Shown piece after piece: positions 25,471-35,455 of a DNA stretch of 64,000 bases. Positions within the stretch are counted from its first letter, which is position 1; every line of letters starts with the position of its first letter. The notes below the pieces were generated by a model. The model saw only the letters and a program-made list of their open reading frames with translations. It did not search any database and was not told the DNA's origin. The translations under genes and the position numbers were made by a program. Origin of the DNA: an uncultured bacterium (GTDB lineage Bacteria; Cloacimonadota; Cloacimonadia; Cloacimonadales; Cloacimonadaceae); contig CALLHY010000038.1 in the NCBI GenBank assembly GCA_938009275.1, forward strand, positions 1 to 64,000, read 5' to 3'.

Positions 25471-27954
25471 CTACCTTAATAGGGCAAACTTTCCCCGCTT
25501 TGTGTTTCCCTGCTCATCGGCAACCACAAAGAAATAGATACCACTTGCACATTCTTGACCTGATGTGCTTTTTCCGTTCCATTCGAAGCGGGAATAACGG
25601 TTCTCATCGAGCTTCACTACCAGCATTCCGGATGCGTCGTAGATGCTACAGGTGCCCTTGCCTTCTGGCATGCTGTCCTCGGGCAGATTTACAATCTGGA
25701 CGCTGCTGTGAACTTTGGGGCGGAAGGGATTTGGGAATGCACTAAGCGTGTTAAGATCGGTTGGGGGTTTTATGGTTCTGCCAATTTTCAGGGTGTTTAA
25801 CCCATCAGGAGTGCCTATCATTAAATTACCCTGAACGGGATCATAGCCCAGGGTGGTAATGTAGTTTGTCAGCAGCGGAACATTGGGCTTAAAGAAGTTA
25901 GTAAAACGCTCGGTTTCTGGATTATACATGCTAAGTCCATTTTCCAAACTGCCAATCCATATACGATTGAAGGGGTCTAATAATATTGAGGTTGGGGTGG
26001 TACGAACCGATCCAAACAACCGCTCTTCATCTTCGTAGTATAACATGTTGTTTTGCCACGTTCGTGAAATGCTATTATACATAAAACGCTTAATCATAGT
26101 GTCATACTTGTACCACTTGTTCCCGTCCCACATGAATAACCCCGAGCTGGCGGCGATCCAGTGTTGATTGCCGACCCCGTATGGGGCTTGAATGGTAACT
26201 ACACCATATAAAATACAGTCGTTTAGCTCTGGTGGCTCCGGAGCAAGCCAATGAATTGCATCCTCTTGGGGTATGGAATTGTGATTCCAGATCATCATAC
26301 CTGTGTTATTGTAGGTGCCAAAAAAGTATTTGTTCCCGCTGTAAAAGCCATTATACACCTTTTGATTTGGGCTGTTTGGCAGGGTAGTACGGTTTACTAT
26401 CTCCAGGTTTTCATTTATGAAATCAATTCCTCCATCATAACACATCACCATCATCAGATCATTGGCGGCAGGATAGATGCCGGCTATTGTAGAGGTAGTA
26501 AGCTTGTTGATGGGGTTGTTATTGTAAGCTCCCCAAGTGCTTGTTGAGCTATCCCAGATACGCAATCCTTCTCTGCGGGTTAACTGCTTCCATGAACCAT
26601 TACTTTCATCGTAAACTGTAACGCCTACATCCCAACCGGCAGGACTATGACTATTGTCCCAGGTTCCAAACCATTTTCGGTTCAGGTGATCTATCCCTAC
26701 TGTGAGGATATTATCAGACTGAATCGGGCTATTAGCGATGTTGTAAGTTTGCCAAATGCCATTTTGCAGTTTACTTACACCCATCGTACCCTTTCTGGTG
26801 GGTTTGCTGTCCAAATTACCACTGGTAAACCACACAGCATGTTCTTTATCGGTGGTAATCTGCGTTATTTTTGGAAAGCCAATACCTGGAGGAGCGTAGT
26901 TTACGAAAGCATTGTTAATTGCCTGATACAGGCCTTCGCCCCAACTGCAGAGGTATATTATTCCGTCCACATTGCATATTCTATTAATGGTTGAATAGCC
27001 TAATCCGGCTTCGTTTATGCTCCAATTTGCCAGGCTTCCATCGGTGCTGATAGTTGTTAACAGCGTGTCGTTTATGCGAGAATAGTATAGCACGTCCTCA
27101 TCCCAAGAGCCATAAGAAATGTAAAGCTTGTTATTGCCATCAAACGCGAGGGATGAAACGGTATCCCCACTCAGTCCACTGTTCGGCGAGTGTGTTTGCC
27201 AACTACCCGAGTTAAGATCGGCAGCATGAATATATACATTATTGCCTTCCGCAACTGCAATATATGCTGGGCTAATTGCAATTTTACAGCTTACTCCCGA
27301 TGGGATGGGGCTACTGGCGGTGTGCAGGTTGCTCCATTGGCTATCATCATTCAGAGAATCCAGGGGTATGTAGCTTACGCCTCCTTCGGTGGCAACGAAC
27401 AAGACACCATCTTCCGTAAGCACCATGTCTTCGATGTCGTTTCCCAGCAATCCACCGCTGGTATTCTGGCTATTGTACTGGTGCAGCATCAAAGGAAAGT
27501 TCACGCCTTCCAGGTAGTAAAACACAGCCAGGCCTGCCGAAGTTGCTACCAATACTGTTGATTGGTCTTGGATAATCCTGTTCACTTTAACAGAGGGAAG
27601 TCCGAGGTTTATAGACAGATTCTGGATGCCTCCAGAACTCAAGATGGAAACACCAGCATCAGACGTGCCAAGCCACAGGCTATTAGAAAAGCTAAGGTTC
27701 GCCATGCTGCGGATATCATTGGATGCCAGCCCTGTTCCAGTATTGTAGAGTATATCTTCGGCATAGTCCACGATACTGGCAGGATTAGCTTTGGTGGGCC
27801 TCAGCTTCATCATGCCACCCCATGTGGATATGTAAATGTCGTCATTAATATGCATCACATCATAAACGTGGTCTAAATTGTTATAGGTTTGCCAGTTTGC
27901 CGCAAACACAGATGCGGCAATCAACATGGCGCAAGCCAGCATTATGTATCTCAT
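25471..27954 (-). CDS. Large secreted beta-propeller protein with T9SS/FlgD-like C-terminal domain
   Basis: The 827-residue protein starts at the ATG at 27954, eight bases after AGGAG. A signal peptide (about 1-18) is followed by two-component-regulator-like propeller repeats of the type seen in periplasmic sensor domains (NDIEDMVLTEDGVLFVATEGG, NRIWIGSLENGLSMYNPET). The last 85 residues form a FlgD-like/Por-type sorting domain: FPNPFRP, then CSIYDASGMLVVKL, FEWNGKSTSG and ASGIYFFVV. There is no histidine kinase or DNA-binding domain, so it is an exported protein of unknown function, probably surface-attached. Its start overlaps the stop of the downstream-lying wecA-like gene by four bases. 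Confidence 0.8.
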   Translation of the reverse strand: MRYIMLACAMLIAASVFAANWQTYNNLDHVYDVMHINDDIYISTWGGMMKLRPTKANPASIVDYAEDILYNTGTGLASNDIRSMANLSFSNSLWLGTSDAGVSILSSGGIQNLSINLGLPSVKVNRIIQDQSTVLVATSAGLAVFYYLEGVNFPLMLHQYNSQNTSGGLLGNDIEDMVLTEDGVLFVATEGGVSYIPLDSLNDDSQWSNLHTASSPIPSGVSCKIAISPAYIAVAEGNNVYIHAADLNSGSWQTHSPNSGLSGDTVSSLAFDGNNKLYISYGSWDEDVLYYSRINDTLLTTISTDGSLANWSINEAGLGYSTINRICNVDGIIYLCSWGEGLYQAINNAFVNYAPPGIGFPKITQITTDKEHAVWFTSGNLDSKPTRKGTMGVSKLQNGIWQTYNIANSPIQSDNILTVGIDHLNRKWFGTWDNSHSPAGWDVGVTVYDESNGSWKQLTRREGLRIWDSSTSTWGAYNNNPINKLTTSTIAGIYPAANDLMMVMCYDGGIDFINENLEIVNRTTLPNSPNQKVYNGFYSGNKYFFGTYNNTGMMIWNHNSIPQEDAIHWLAPEPPELNDCILYGVVTIQAPYGVGNQHWIAASSGLFMWDGNKWYKYDTMIKRFMYNSISRTWQNNMLYYEDEERLFGSVRTTPTSILLDPFNRIWIGSLENGLSMYNPETERFTNFFKPNVPLLTNYITTLGYDPVQGNLMIGTPDGLNTLKIGRTIKPPTDLNTLSAFPNPFRPKVHSSVQIVNLPEDSMPEGKGTCSIYDASGMLVVKLDENRYSRFEWNGKSTSGQECASGIYFFVVADEQGNTKRGKFALLR

Positions 27955-28997
27955 TTCTTTTGCTCCTGACGCATAAGCCAATAGGCAATTACTACCATTA
28001 GGGCTAACAATCCCAATAAAAGTGAAAAAACCACCTTTTTTGATGAAAAGGAAAAGCCAATGGCTATCAACCCGAATAGTAGCGTTACTATATAAACTAT
28101 AATCGAAATTGCTTTTTGGGAAAATCCAAATGCCAACATCGTGTGATGAATATGAGCCTTATCCGCGGTAAACAGTTTGCCATAGCGCAAACGTCTAAGC
28201 ACTGCCAAACCAACGTCTAACAGGGGTATTGCCATAGCTGTTAAAGGTATCATCAATGTCATCGAAGTAATGCCCTTAAACTGCGAAGAGCCGGCAGTAG
28301 ATATAGCAGCAATGTTCAAACCAATAAACATCGCGCCTGTATCTCCCAGGAATATCTTGGCCGGAAAGAAGTTATAAACCAGAAAAGCACTATTGCCAGC
28401 TATTAATAGTGAGCAGATTATCATAACCAGCTCATTACCTTCTTTTATCCCCACAACCAGTAGTACAATGCTCACGATAATACTTATCCCGCTGGCCAAT
28501 CCATCCAGACCATCAATAAGATTAATGGCATTCAATATAACTACATACCACATTATAGTGGCGGGGAAAGACATCCAACCTAATACAAAGTGCTCTCCCA
28601 GAGGATTGGTTAAAAATAAAACCCTAAAGCCTATTAAGTACATTAAAACGCCGATGAATACCTGACCAATTAACTTGCCATATGCCTTGCTTTCATATTT
28701 GTCGTCCCATATGCCCAAGCCAATGGCAACCAAGCCTACTCCACTAAGATGCAAAAGCATTTGCCCCACTCCTTCATAACCGCTTAATAGTCCATACAAA
28801 GCCTGGGCGATTATAATAGGAATGGCAAAACACAATCCTCCGGCTTCAGGAATAGCTGTTTTGTTAATGCGTCTTTCATTGGGGTGGGCTACAATGTTAT
28901 TGCGCTTGGAAAAGCGGATATTAAGTGGCATTAACAGGTGTGTAGCAAGGTGAACACATGCGAACATAATGGCAATAGTGGAGAATAAACTTAACAC
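27951..28997 (-). CDS. WecA/TagO-like undecaprenyl-phosphate sugar-1-phosphate transferase
   Basis: The 348-residue polytopic protein of the MraY/WecA family has about ten membrane helices. Motifs are NAINLIDGLDGLASG, FLGDTGAMFIGL, and DKAHIHHTML, which corresponds to the HIHH motif of GlcNAc-1-P transferases. It should start lipid-linked glycan synthesis on undecaprenyl phosphate. It starts with GTG at 28997 (AAGG upstream), directly after a GT4 gene. It is probably the initiating enzyme for surface polysaccharide, although the large locus lies 8 kb away. Confidence 0.88.
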   Translation of the reverse strand: MLSLFSTIAIMFACVHLATHLLMPLNIRFSKRNNIVAHPNERRINKTAIPEAGGLCFAIPIIIAQALYGLLSGYEGVGQMLLHLSGVGLVAIGLGIWDDKYESKAYGKLIGQVFIGVLMYLIGFRVLFLTNPLGEHFVLGWMSFPATIMWYVVILNAINLIDGLDGLASGISIIVSIVLLVVGIKEGNELVMIICSLLIAGNSAFLVYNFFPAKIFLGDTGAMFIGLNIAAISTAGSSQFKGITSMTLMIPLTAMAIPLLDVGLAVLRRLRYGKLFTADKAHIHHTMLAFGFSQKAISIIVYIVTLLFGLIAIGFSFSSKKVVFSLLLGLLALMVVIAYWLMRQEQKK

Positions 28998-30110
28998 TTA
29001 TCTGCCTTCATATATGGCTTTGTAAGCCCTTAGCATCTCGTGATAATCGCACACTTGCTCAATTCGCATCTTAGCTATACTCCCCTTGTTGAAAGCTTCA
29101 GGGAAGTTATCTGCAACATCGCAGAAGGCCTTAACCAAGGCAGCATCATTGTCAAGAGGCACAAGGTAGCCGCACTCATTGTTCACCAGTTCTTCAATTG
29201 CGGGAATTGCCGAGCCAATTACAGCTATGCCGCTGTGCATGGCTTCGATTATGCTGAAAGGTTGAGCTTCCCAGCGGGAATATAGGACAAAAGCATTAAA
29301 CAGTCTTAACCAGGGGATAACATCACTGTCCCATCCCGGTAATAACACGCTGTTCCCTGCATTATAACTTCGTACTATAGACTTGCATAGCTCATAATGC
29401 TCGCCATCGCCCACAAAGATGAACTTCAGCCGCGGCAGTTGCGCAGAGGCCTTGCAGGCAGCCGTAACCAGGGATATCGCATTTTTTTGGGTGGAGAACC
29501 TGATGGTAGAGCCAATCACAATACTGTCTTCGGGAATGCTGCGCTGCGCGGCAATTGTGTGTAGTACTGAGCTTTGCTCTATGGGTATGGCGTTATATAT
29601 ACTTATAGCCTTATTCTCTGGTATTAGCTTTAACGATAGATACTTCAGCCTATCGCTGTGGTTCACGAAGGCCAGCTTGTGGCACCATGTTCCTGCTAAC
29701 AGCTCTAATAGCATGTATAGCTTCTGCACCATTTGGGGCTGATGCTCCTGAAATGCAGTCCCGTGAATGGTATGCACAATAATCGGAACTCGGCAAAGCC
29801 AGGCAGCGAAGCGTCCTAACAAGCCAGGTTTTGAGCTGTGGGTGTGCACAATGTCAAATTTGTAACGCCAGATTATGAAGATTAAATGAAACAAACTTAG
29901 CAAGTCCAAGGGAGATATGGCATGGCAAAAGCTGGGTATGGTGATGTAGGTAAAACCACGTTTTTCGGCTTCTTGCCTTAGCTCATCCCCTGGCTTGGAA
30001 GCAATGTAAATGTCATACTCTGCTTTGTCCAAGCCATCCAGTAAATGCAAACTGAAACGTTGAACTCCTGTTAACTTTGGCAAAAGCTGAATGTGGAGTA
30101 GCTTCTTCAT
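28998..30110 (-). CDS. Family 4 glycosyltransferase (GT-B)
   Basis: The 370-residue protein has an N-terminal acceptor domain (LLHIQLLPKLTGVQRF, DIVHTHSSKPGLLGR) and a C-terminal GT4 domain with the nucleotide-sugar EX7E-type motif SRWEAQPFSIIEAMHSGIA. It is followed one base later by the wecA-like gene and overlaps the gene upstream by four bases, so the three form an operon. It could add the second sugar on the lipid carrier. Confidence 0.87.
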   Translation of the reverse strand: MKKLLHIQLLPKLTGVQRFSLHLLDGLDKAEYDIYIASKPGDELRQEAEKRGFTYITIPSFCHAISPLDLLSLFHLIFIIWRYKFDIVHTHSSKPGLLGRFAAWLCRVPIIVHTIHGTAFQEHQPQMVQKLYMLLELLAGTWCHKLAFVNHSDRLKYLSLKLIPENKAISIYNAIPIEQSSVLHTIAAQRSIPEDSIVIGSTIRFSTQKNAISLVTAACKASAQLPRLKFIFVGDGEHYELCKSIVRSYNAGNSVLLPGWDSDVIPWLRLFNAFVLYSRWEAQPFSIIEAMHSGIAVIGSAIPAIEELVNNECGYLVPLDNDAALVKAFCDVADNFPEAFNKGSIAKMRIEQVCDYHEMLRAYKAIYEGR

Positions 30111-31774
30111 GAAGATTGTGTATAGCGGATAACCGCCGCAGTTCCCTCTTTCACGTTAGTAAAGCGGATGGTGTTGCCTTCATACCTGGCATCCACCCCA
30201 TTAATCTCTTGTATCTTTTGATCGGTAAATACGTTTAACACAAAGCTGTCCACGTCTTCAGGGAAAAAGAGCCCTATTTCATTGTCACTTTCTTCTATGG
30301 TGATTCGGCTTCTTTTCTCCCACCAAGAGGCAATCTCGGCTGCTGTGGCTAGGTAGTTATTACCACTCTTCACCAAGGCCAGGATATAGGCATAAAGCTT
30401 GTTACAATAATGGATATCGCTATAGCTGGCAATGCTGAAATCCACACTGAATATGCCATGATACTTACAACATTGATTATATATCTTTTTTATCTGGTTC
30501 TTAGCATCTTCGAGCTGAACAATTTTATGCTTGGTAAGTTTCAGATGGTTGTCGCGATAAAGGGTGGGAAGCTCTAATACATCAGATTTGCTACCCGATA
30601 CAAAAGGATGCCAAGGCAGCGATATGCCGTTTTTGAATCCAGGAACACTCTGAAAAGCCGTGCTTTGACTATAAACAGCAGAAATCTTGTTGTGCAAATC
30701 ACGCGTAGTGGCATTGGAGCGAAGTCCAAACTGCCGAACGCCTATCTGATCTTTGTTTACCAGATGCAGCAGTATCTGTTTACGGGTTAGCAGATCGTCT
30801 CTATTTGTCTTATCGTTGGTTGCCAATAGGGCTATGTCGTGTCCCTCTCGCAGGATTTCTTTTATCTCTTCGTTTAAGTCTGGATCATCCAGGCTATAGT
30901 CTATCTCATCACATGGTTCCGGGGCAAGGTAATATGTGCTGCGGCAACCGGAATCCCGCTCCATCTTGCGAAATTCTTCGAAGTTCCAATATAGCTCAAA
31001 ATTGGTGAATAAATACTTCAATTTTCCGGCGATAGTGTGTGCCAGTTGCTTCCATTTGAACGTGAAAAACATAGACAAATCATCTGCAACAGACAGAACG
31101 ATGGACGATAAATCCCACTTCTGCAAATCGTCGATACTATGTGATAGTAGCACCGCGGCTTGTTGTGCATTTGGCCACAGCATTTTTTGGGCTATTATTA
31201 TCTTCTTGGCGCGGCAATGTTCCTTTATCAGGCAGTCCATCAGCCATAACAAATTATCCACAACCGGAGTGTCGCAGTAATTTATAAACGCACTCGCAGT
31301 ATCAGGATAAAAGCCTTTTTCCATGGCTTGAGCATCGGTAGTTTCCTCTTGATTTGCCAAATGCAGGAAGAGATTGCCAATCAGGTCAAAATTCACCTTG
31401 GCAGCGTGGATGTCTGTTTCGCTATAGTTCTCAGCGGGATAGTCAAACTTGCGTGCAGAAACCACGGGGGTAGTACTGATGAGCTTAATCTCACGCAAGC
31501 TGCGGCGGATACGGTCGGCAGAATAAGCCTTTGGATCATACAAATCGGCATCGCAGGGTATAAAAAAGGTAATATAATGCTTGGCTAAACTCTTTAGTTC
31601 TTCGGGGGTGGGCTCCATCAGTCCGTATATTAAAAAGATCTCGTTTGGCTTCAGTTCATCGAGATTGCTTATAAAACGGAAGCTATAACCCAAGGTCTTG
31701 AACATAAAGTTCAGAACGTATTTCATCTCTTTATGATAGCGTGAGAGTTTATAGTCTATGATTATCGATACCAT
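30107..31774 (-). CDS. Polysaccharide-deacetylase-like protein (probable DUF7033 type)
   Basis: The protein has about 555 residues from the ATG at 31774; a TTG at 31813 would add 13. The N-terminal third resembles the domain often found before polysaccharide deacetylases in glycan loci. The middle contains LSHSIDDLQKWDL, matching the HDxD-like metal motif position of NodB-type enzymes in altered form (SHSIDD), and later EGHDIALLATN. The usual catalytic Asp/His set is not complete to my reading, so activity is uncertain. It is first in an operon with GT4 and WecA-like genes. Confidence 0.6.
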   Translation of the reverse strand: MVSIIIDYKLSRYHKEMKYVLNFMFKTLGYSFRFISNLDELKPNEIFLIYGLMEPTPEELKSLAKHYITFFIPCDADLYDPKAYSADRIRRSLREIKLISTTPVVSARKFDYPAENYSETDIHAAKVNFDLIGNLFLHLANQEETTDAQAMEKGFYPDTASAFINYCDTPVVDNLLWLMDCLIKEHCRAKKIIIAQKMLWPNAQQAAVLLSHSIDDLQKWDLSSIVLSVADDLSMFFTFKWKQLAHTIAGKLKYLFTNFELYWNFEEFRKMERDSGCRSTYYLAPEPCDEIDYSLDDPDLNEEIKEILREGHDIALLATNDKTNRDDLLTRKQILLHLVNKDQIGVRQFGLRSNATTRDLHNKISAVYSQSTAFQSVPGFKNGISLPWHPFVSGSKSDVLELPTLYRDNHLKLTKHKIVQLEDAKNQIKKIYNQCCKYHGIFSVDFSIASYSDIHYCNKLYAYILALVKSGNNYLATAAEIASWWEKRSRITIEESDNEIGLFFPEDVDSFVLNVFTDQKIQEINGVDARYEGNTIRFTNVKEGTAAVIRYTQSS

Positions 31775-31905
31775 TGTGCTTTTATACCACCAATTCCATT
31801 TTGTTACAGACAAATATAGTCACTTGCTGCTGTCAAGCGAAATCATGTGATTATTTATCAAAAGGCTTTCTGCTACCGGATAAAGGATATTGGTCTTGCC
31901 CAGCT

Positions 31906-31970
31906 TCCTTGCTGCTTCCTTGCTGCTATCCTGTGTCGAACACAGGATAGCAGCAAGGAAGCAGCAAGGA
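31906..31970. repeat. Perfect family B palindrome
   Basis: Two perfectly complementary 31-nt arms (31906-31936 and 31940-31970) are separated by only CGA. The arm is TCC plus the units TTGCTGCTTCC and TTGCTGCTATCC plus TGTGT. The near-perfect match to 12336-12410 suggests recent spread or sequence exchange. It lies in the 31814-32181 gap between divergent genes. Confidence 0.9.
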
Positions 31971-32117
31971 TGCTCCGATATTTATTCCTGGTGCAAATGA
32001 TATGCACATAGCATACGTCAAGCTTTCACATCAACCATGAAAGGGGGGCAATTGCGAATAGTAACCTGGCTCTGATACGTTAAGCTAAGGAGATGTGAAA
32101 ATTGCGAGAAAAATGTC

Positions 32118-32146
32118 TTGACATATCGTTTGCAGTGTAAATAACT
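32118..32146 (+). promoter_or_regulatory. Possible promoter of the 960-residue secreted protein
   Basis: A consensus TTGACA at 32118-32123 is followed 17 bases later by ATAACT (32141-32146), a weak -10. The gene starts at 32182 after AGGAGG. Confidence 0.35.
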
Positions 32147-32181
32147 GGCTGAGTAAGATATCAGGTATTATTCAGGAGGCA

Positions 32182-35064
32182 ATGATGAAATGGCTTGCTA
32201 CATTAATGGTACTATGTTTAGTACTGATTTCGAGTGTTAATGCTTATGCCCAGATTTACGATTGGGGATGGGCAAAAGCGGGCGGTGGTTTCGGAACTGA
32301 TTATGCTGAAGCGCATGTAACGGACAATCTGGGAAACACCTATGTAACCGGTTCTTTTTCGGGCACAGCACAATTTGGGCAGACCACTTTAATCAGTTCT
32401 GGGGGAGAAGACATCGTGATTGCCAAACTTGATAGTTCTGGTAGCTGGGTTTGGGCGGTTCAAGCTGGAGGAAACGGTTTCGCTGCTGGTGCAACTGTCT
32501 TTGTTGATAATAATTGCAATGTTTATGTCACAGGTGTGTTTAGATTAGTTGCTAATTTCGGTGATACTCAGCTTACCAGTCAAGGAGGAGCTGATGTTTT
32601 TATTGCCAAATTATCCAGTGATGGTATATGGGAATGGGCCATTCAAGTTGGAGGTAATGGCAATGAAGGATCACCAAGCGTTAGCGTAGACAACGATGGC
32701 AACATCTTCGCGTTCGGAGCTTTCGAGTCTACGGTATCGTTTGGGGATCACGTGCTGAGCAGTAATGGATTAACAGATATGTATATCGCAAGATTAAACA
32801 GTAATGGACTATGGCTTTGGGCAGTATCTGCTGGTGGCTCAGGTGCAGAAATCGGGCATAAGATAGTATTAGATGCAAGTTCAAATATATTCATAACTGG
32901 GAAATACTATTCTTCAGTTCAGTTTGGGAATAACGTGCTAACCAGTACGGGTGATTCCGATACCTTTGTAGCGAAGCTGGACAGCAATGGTAATTGGCTT
33001 TGGGCAAACACTGCGGGGGGTGAGTATAGCATCGACAGAGCCACAGGATTAGCCATAGATAGTCAAGGGAGTATTTACATCATTGGGCGGTTCTCAGATA
33101 GTGCAACATTCGGGCACATAACCTTGCCGGGTTATGGGAACTTTGACATATATGTAGCCAAGTTAAGCAATAATGGAACATGGCTTTGGGCAGTGCAGGC
33201 AGGTGGCTACGGTGATGATATAGGTTATGATATAGCGGTGGGATCAGATGATACAGTTTTTATCACCGGGGTCTTCGAATCACAGGCACACTTTGGTCAC
33301 ACCAGCTTAAGCAGCTTTGGGACCCGGGATGTTATTATAAGCGCGTTAAATAGTAACGGGAATTGGTTGTGGACTATGCAAGGTGGGGGCTCAGCGAATG
33401 ACTACAGCAGGTATATTTCAACCGATGCAAATGGTGGAATATGGATATCAGGCTACATTACAGGCACTGCCAATTTTGGAAATGCAATTGCACATAGCTC
33501 CGGAGATTTGGACTTAATGGTAGCTTACCTAAGACCTGAAGTAAACATGCCAATAGCCAATCCTTCGGCAGGTGCGTATGCCTCAAATGTAGAGGTCACT
33601 TTATCTTGTCCAATGCCGGGAGCATCTGTATACTATACCTTGGATCCAGAACTACACTCTGATGCATGGATAGAGTATACATCACCCATTCAAATTACAG
33701 AAAGCTGCACCCTGAAAGCCATTGCCCGTCATGCTGATTATCCTGAGAGCAACGTTTTTACGGCCTTTTATCAAATTGTTCCCCCTGTAGCTGAACTGGT
33801 GATTTCTCCTCTTGGCGGTATCTATAGTAGTGCAATTATGGTGTCTTTATCCAGCCCCAATCCCGGAGCACAAATCCGCTATACCATAGACGGAACAGAA
33901 CCAACCAGTAATTCCACTTTGTACACTCAACCCATATATGTGGAGTATTCTACTACAGTAAAAGCCAAAGCTTATGCCAATGGCATGAATCCAAGCAATC
34001 TTGTTACTGCCACCTATAATATTACCGGAACTGTGGCAAATCCCATAGTATCTCCTCCTGGGGGCACCTACACCACTGCTCAGTATGTAGTATTGTCTTG
34101 TTCTACTCCATATACTGAACTAAGATACACGCTAAATGGTACAGATCCGTTGAGCAATTCAACAATCTATTCCAGCCCGATATTAATAGCAAACTCTGCG
34201 GTGCTAAAAGTACGGGGTTATGCACAAGGCTGGACACCCAGCGCTGTAACCACAACTACATATAACATTACGGGAACGGTTTCCACCCCAGCTTTTTCTT
34301 TACCTTCCGGCATTTATACAAATTCGCTAAACATCGCCATTAGTTGCAACAATGTAGGAGCCTCCATTCGTTACACAGTTGACGGGACAGAGCCGAACTC
34401 AAGCTCCGCTATATATACGCAGCCCATTGTAGTAGAAACCTCTACCATCACTATTAAAGCGAAGGCGTATTTGCCAGGATGGGAACCCAGCACAATAGCC
34501 GCAGCTACCTATACGGTTACGGGAACTGTAGCCACACCTGTGTTTAGTCCACCATCTGGTTTATTGCAAGCCAATCAGGCAATTAGCCTTAGCTGTAATA
34601 CTCTTGATGCACAGATTAGATATACATTGGATGGAACAAACCCCAATGTAGGTTCAACGCTTTATACAGAGCCCATCATTCTGGAAAGCTCTGCCACCAT
34701 CAAAGCTGTGGCATATCTTCAGGACTGGGTGCCGAGTGCCATGGCTATTGCCAGTTATCAGCTACCTGTGTCCAACACAGATGAATACCTTGGAGCAGAT
34801 GATGTTGTAAGCATATATCCCAATCCCTTCAGGGATAGTGCCACTATTGCGATTAGCACAAAGGAAGCTAACAGCAATTACCAGGTTAATGTGTACAACC
34901 TGAAAGGAGAATGTGTTTACTCTTGTGCAGGCGTGGCCAATGGGAAATTGAATCTTACGTGGAACGGATGCGACAACAACAAGCAACGGGTTGCTTCGGG
35001 GCTATACATTATAAAAGTAGTTGCCGGCAAACAAAGTATAACCAGAAGGTTAGTGTTACTTTAG
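32182..35064 (+). CDS. Secreted SBBP-propeller / chitobiase-type-repeat protein with sorting domain
   Basis: The 960-residue protein has a signal peptide (about 1-23). Seven SBBP beta-propeller repeats follow (about 27-440), each ending in a WLWAVQAGG-like segment. Then come five chitobiase C-terminal-type (CHB_HEX_C_1) repeats of the form IRYTLDGTxPxxxSxLYxxPI (about 450-865). A FlgD-like/T9SS-type C-terminal domain ends it (IYPNPFRDSATIAI, NLTWNGCDNN, ASGLYIIKVV). Such proteins are exported and held on the surface. The repeats may bind carbohydrate or protein; no catalytic domain is seen. AGGAGG precedes the start. Confidence 0.87.
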   Translation: MMKWLATLMVLCLVLISSVNAYAQIYDWGWAKAGGGFGTDYAEAHVTDNLGNTYVTGSFSGTAQFGQTTLISSGGEDIVIAKLDSSGSWVWAVQAGGNGFAAGATVFVDNNCNVYVTGVFRLVANFGDTQLTSQGGADVFIAKLSSDGIWEWAIQVGGNGNEGSPSVSVDNDGNIFAFGAFESTVSFGDHVLSSNGLTDMYIARLNSNGLWLWAVSAGGSGAEIGHKIVLDASSNIFITGKYYSSVQFGNNVLTSTGDSDTFVAKLDSNGNWLWANTAGGEYSIDRATGLAIDSQGSIYIIGRFSDSATFGHITLPGYGNFDIYVAKLSNNGTWLWAVQAGGYGDDIGYDIAVGSDDTVFITGVFESQAHFGHTSLSSFGTRDVIISALNSNGNWLWTMQGGGSANDYSRYISTDANGGIWISGYITGTANFGNAIAHSSGDLDLMVAYLRPEVNMPIANPSAGAYASNVEVTLSCPMPGASVYYTLDPELHSDAWIEYTSPIQITESCTLKAIARHADYPESNVFTAFYQIVPPVAELVISPLGGIYSSAIMVSLSSPNPGAQIRYTIDGTEPTSNSTLYTQPIYVEYSTTVKAKAYANGMNPSNLVTATYNITGTVANPIVSPPGGTYTTAQYVVLSCSTPYTELRYTLNGTDPLSNSTIYSSPILIANSAVLKVRGYAQGWTPSAVTTTTYNITGTVSTPAFSLPSGIYTNSLNIAISCNNVGASIRYTVDGTEPNSSSAIYTQPIVVETSTITIKAKAYLPGWEPSTIAAATYTVTGTVATPVFSPPSGLLQANQAISLSCNTLDAQIRYTLDGTNPNVGSTLYTEPIILESSATIKAVAYLQDWVPSAMAIASYQLPVSNTDEYLGADDVVSIYPNPFRDSATIAISTKEANSNYQVNVYNLKGECVYSCAGVANGKLNLTWNGCDNNKQRVASGLYIIKVVAGKQSITRRLVLL

Positions 35065-35235
35065 AGAGCGAATACTGGCGGTATAAGGCAGTGCGTATTT
35101 GTGACTTAAGCGATTTGTATGCTCGGGTTACAAAGTAAGCAGTATTATTGCAAGCCATTACGCAAAAAATAGAGCTTGACGTAACTTCGTATAATGTATC
35201 GATGAACTCAAAATAAGCTTAGTAAGGAGATAAAC

Positions 35236-35277
35236 ATGCAAGTAAAAATTGAAACGAAAGGACAGTACGAGAACTAA
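35236..35277 (+). CDS. 13-residue putative leader peptide
   Basis: ATG at 35236 is preceded by AAGGAG at a good distance and encodes MQVKIETKGQYEN then TAA. It lies between a TATAAT box and the structured region. There is no run of one amino acid, so classical amino-acid attenuation is not suggested. Confidence 0.35.
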   Translation: MQVKIETKGQYEN

Positions 35278-35394
35278 AGTCCGATCCTTATTATTGCCAC
35301 AAATGTATCATTACCAGCCGCGAACCTGGCTGAACGCGGTTTAGTTATACACAAATAGGGATCGGTGAGAGAACCGTTCCCAACATATTACCAG

Positions 35395-35438
35395 ATTAAC
35401 GCTTTGGGGAACTGGTTCCTCAAAGCGTTAATTTTTTT
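35395..35438 (+). terminator. Very strong intrinsic terminator upstream of rsgA
   Basis: A 16-bp stem (35395-35410 with 35417-35432, one G-U pair) with a short CTGG-type loop is followed by six to seven Ts. It ends the candidate RNA about 120 bases before rsgA. Confidence 0.9.
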
Positions 35439-35455
35439 GGCCAAAAGGAGACATT

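Larger units (their letters stand above)
35190..35440 (+). ncRNA. Candidate structured RNA / leader with mini-ORF, alternative pairings and terminator
   Basis: A TATAAT (35190-35195) is followed by a 13-codon ORF with its own ribosome binding site and then by mutually exclusive pairings. CCGATCC (35281-35287) can pair with GGATCGG (35359-35365). The same 3' strand can instead form a hairpin GGGATCGGT/ACCGTTCCC (35358-35380, one mismatch). An inner stem CCGCG/CGCGG lies at 35318-35339. The region ends in a very strong terminator. This looks like an attenuator or an independent small RNA. It lies upstream of rsgA in the gene-free stretch 35065-35556. No known family was recognised, and the folding was done by eye. 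Confidence 0.5.

Noticed and set aside
25471..27954. Two-component hybrid sensor
   Set aside because: The propeller repeats resemble such sensors, but there is no kinase, receiver or DNA-binding domain and the protein ends in a surface-sorting domain.
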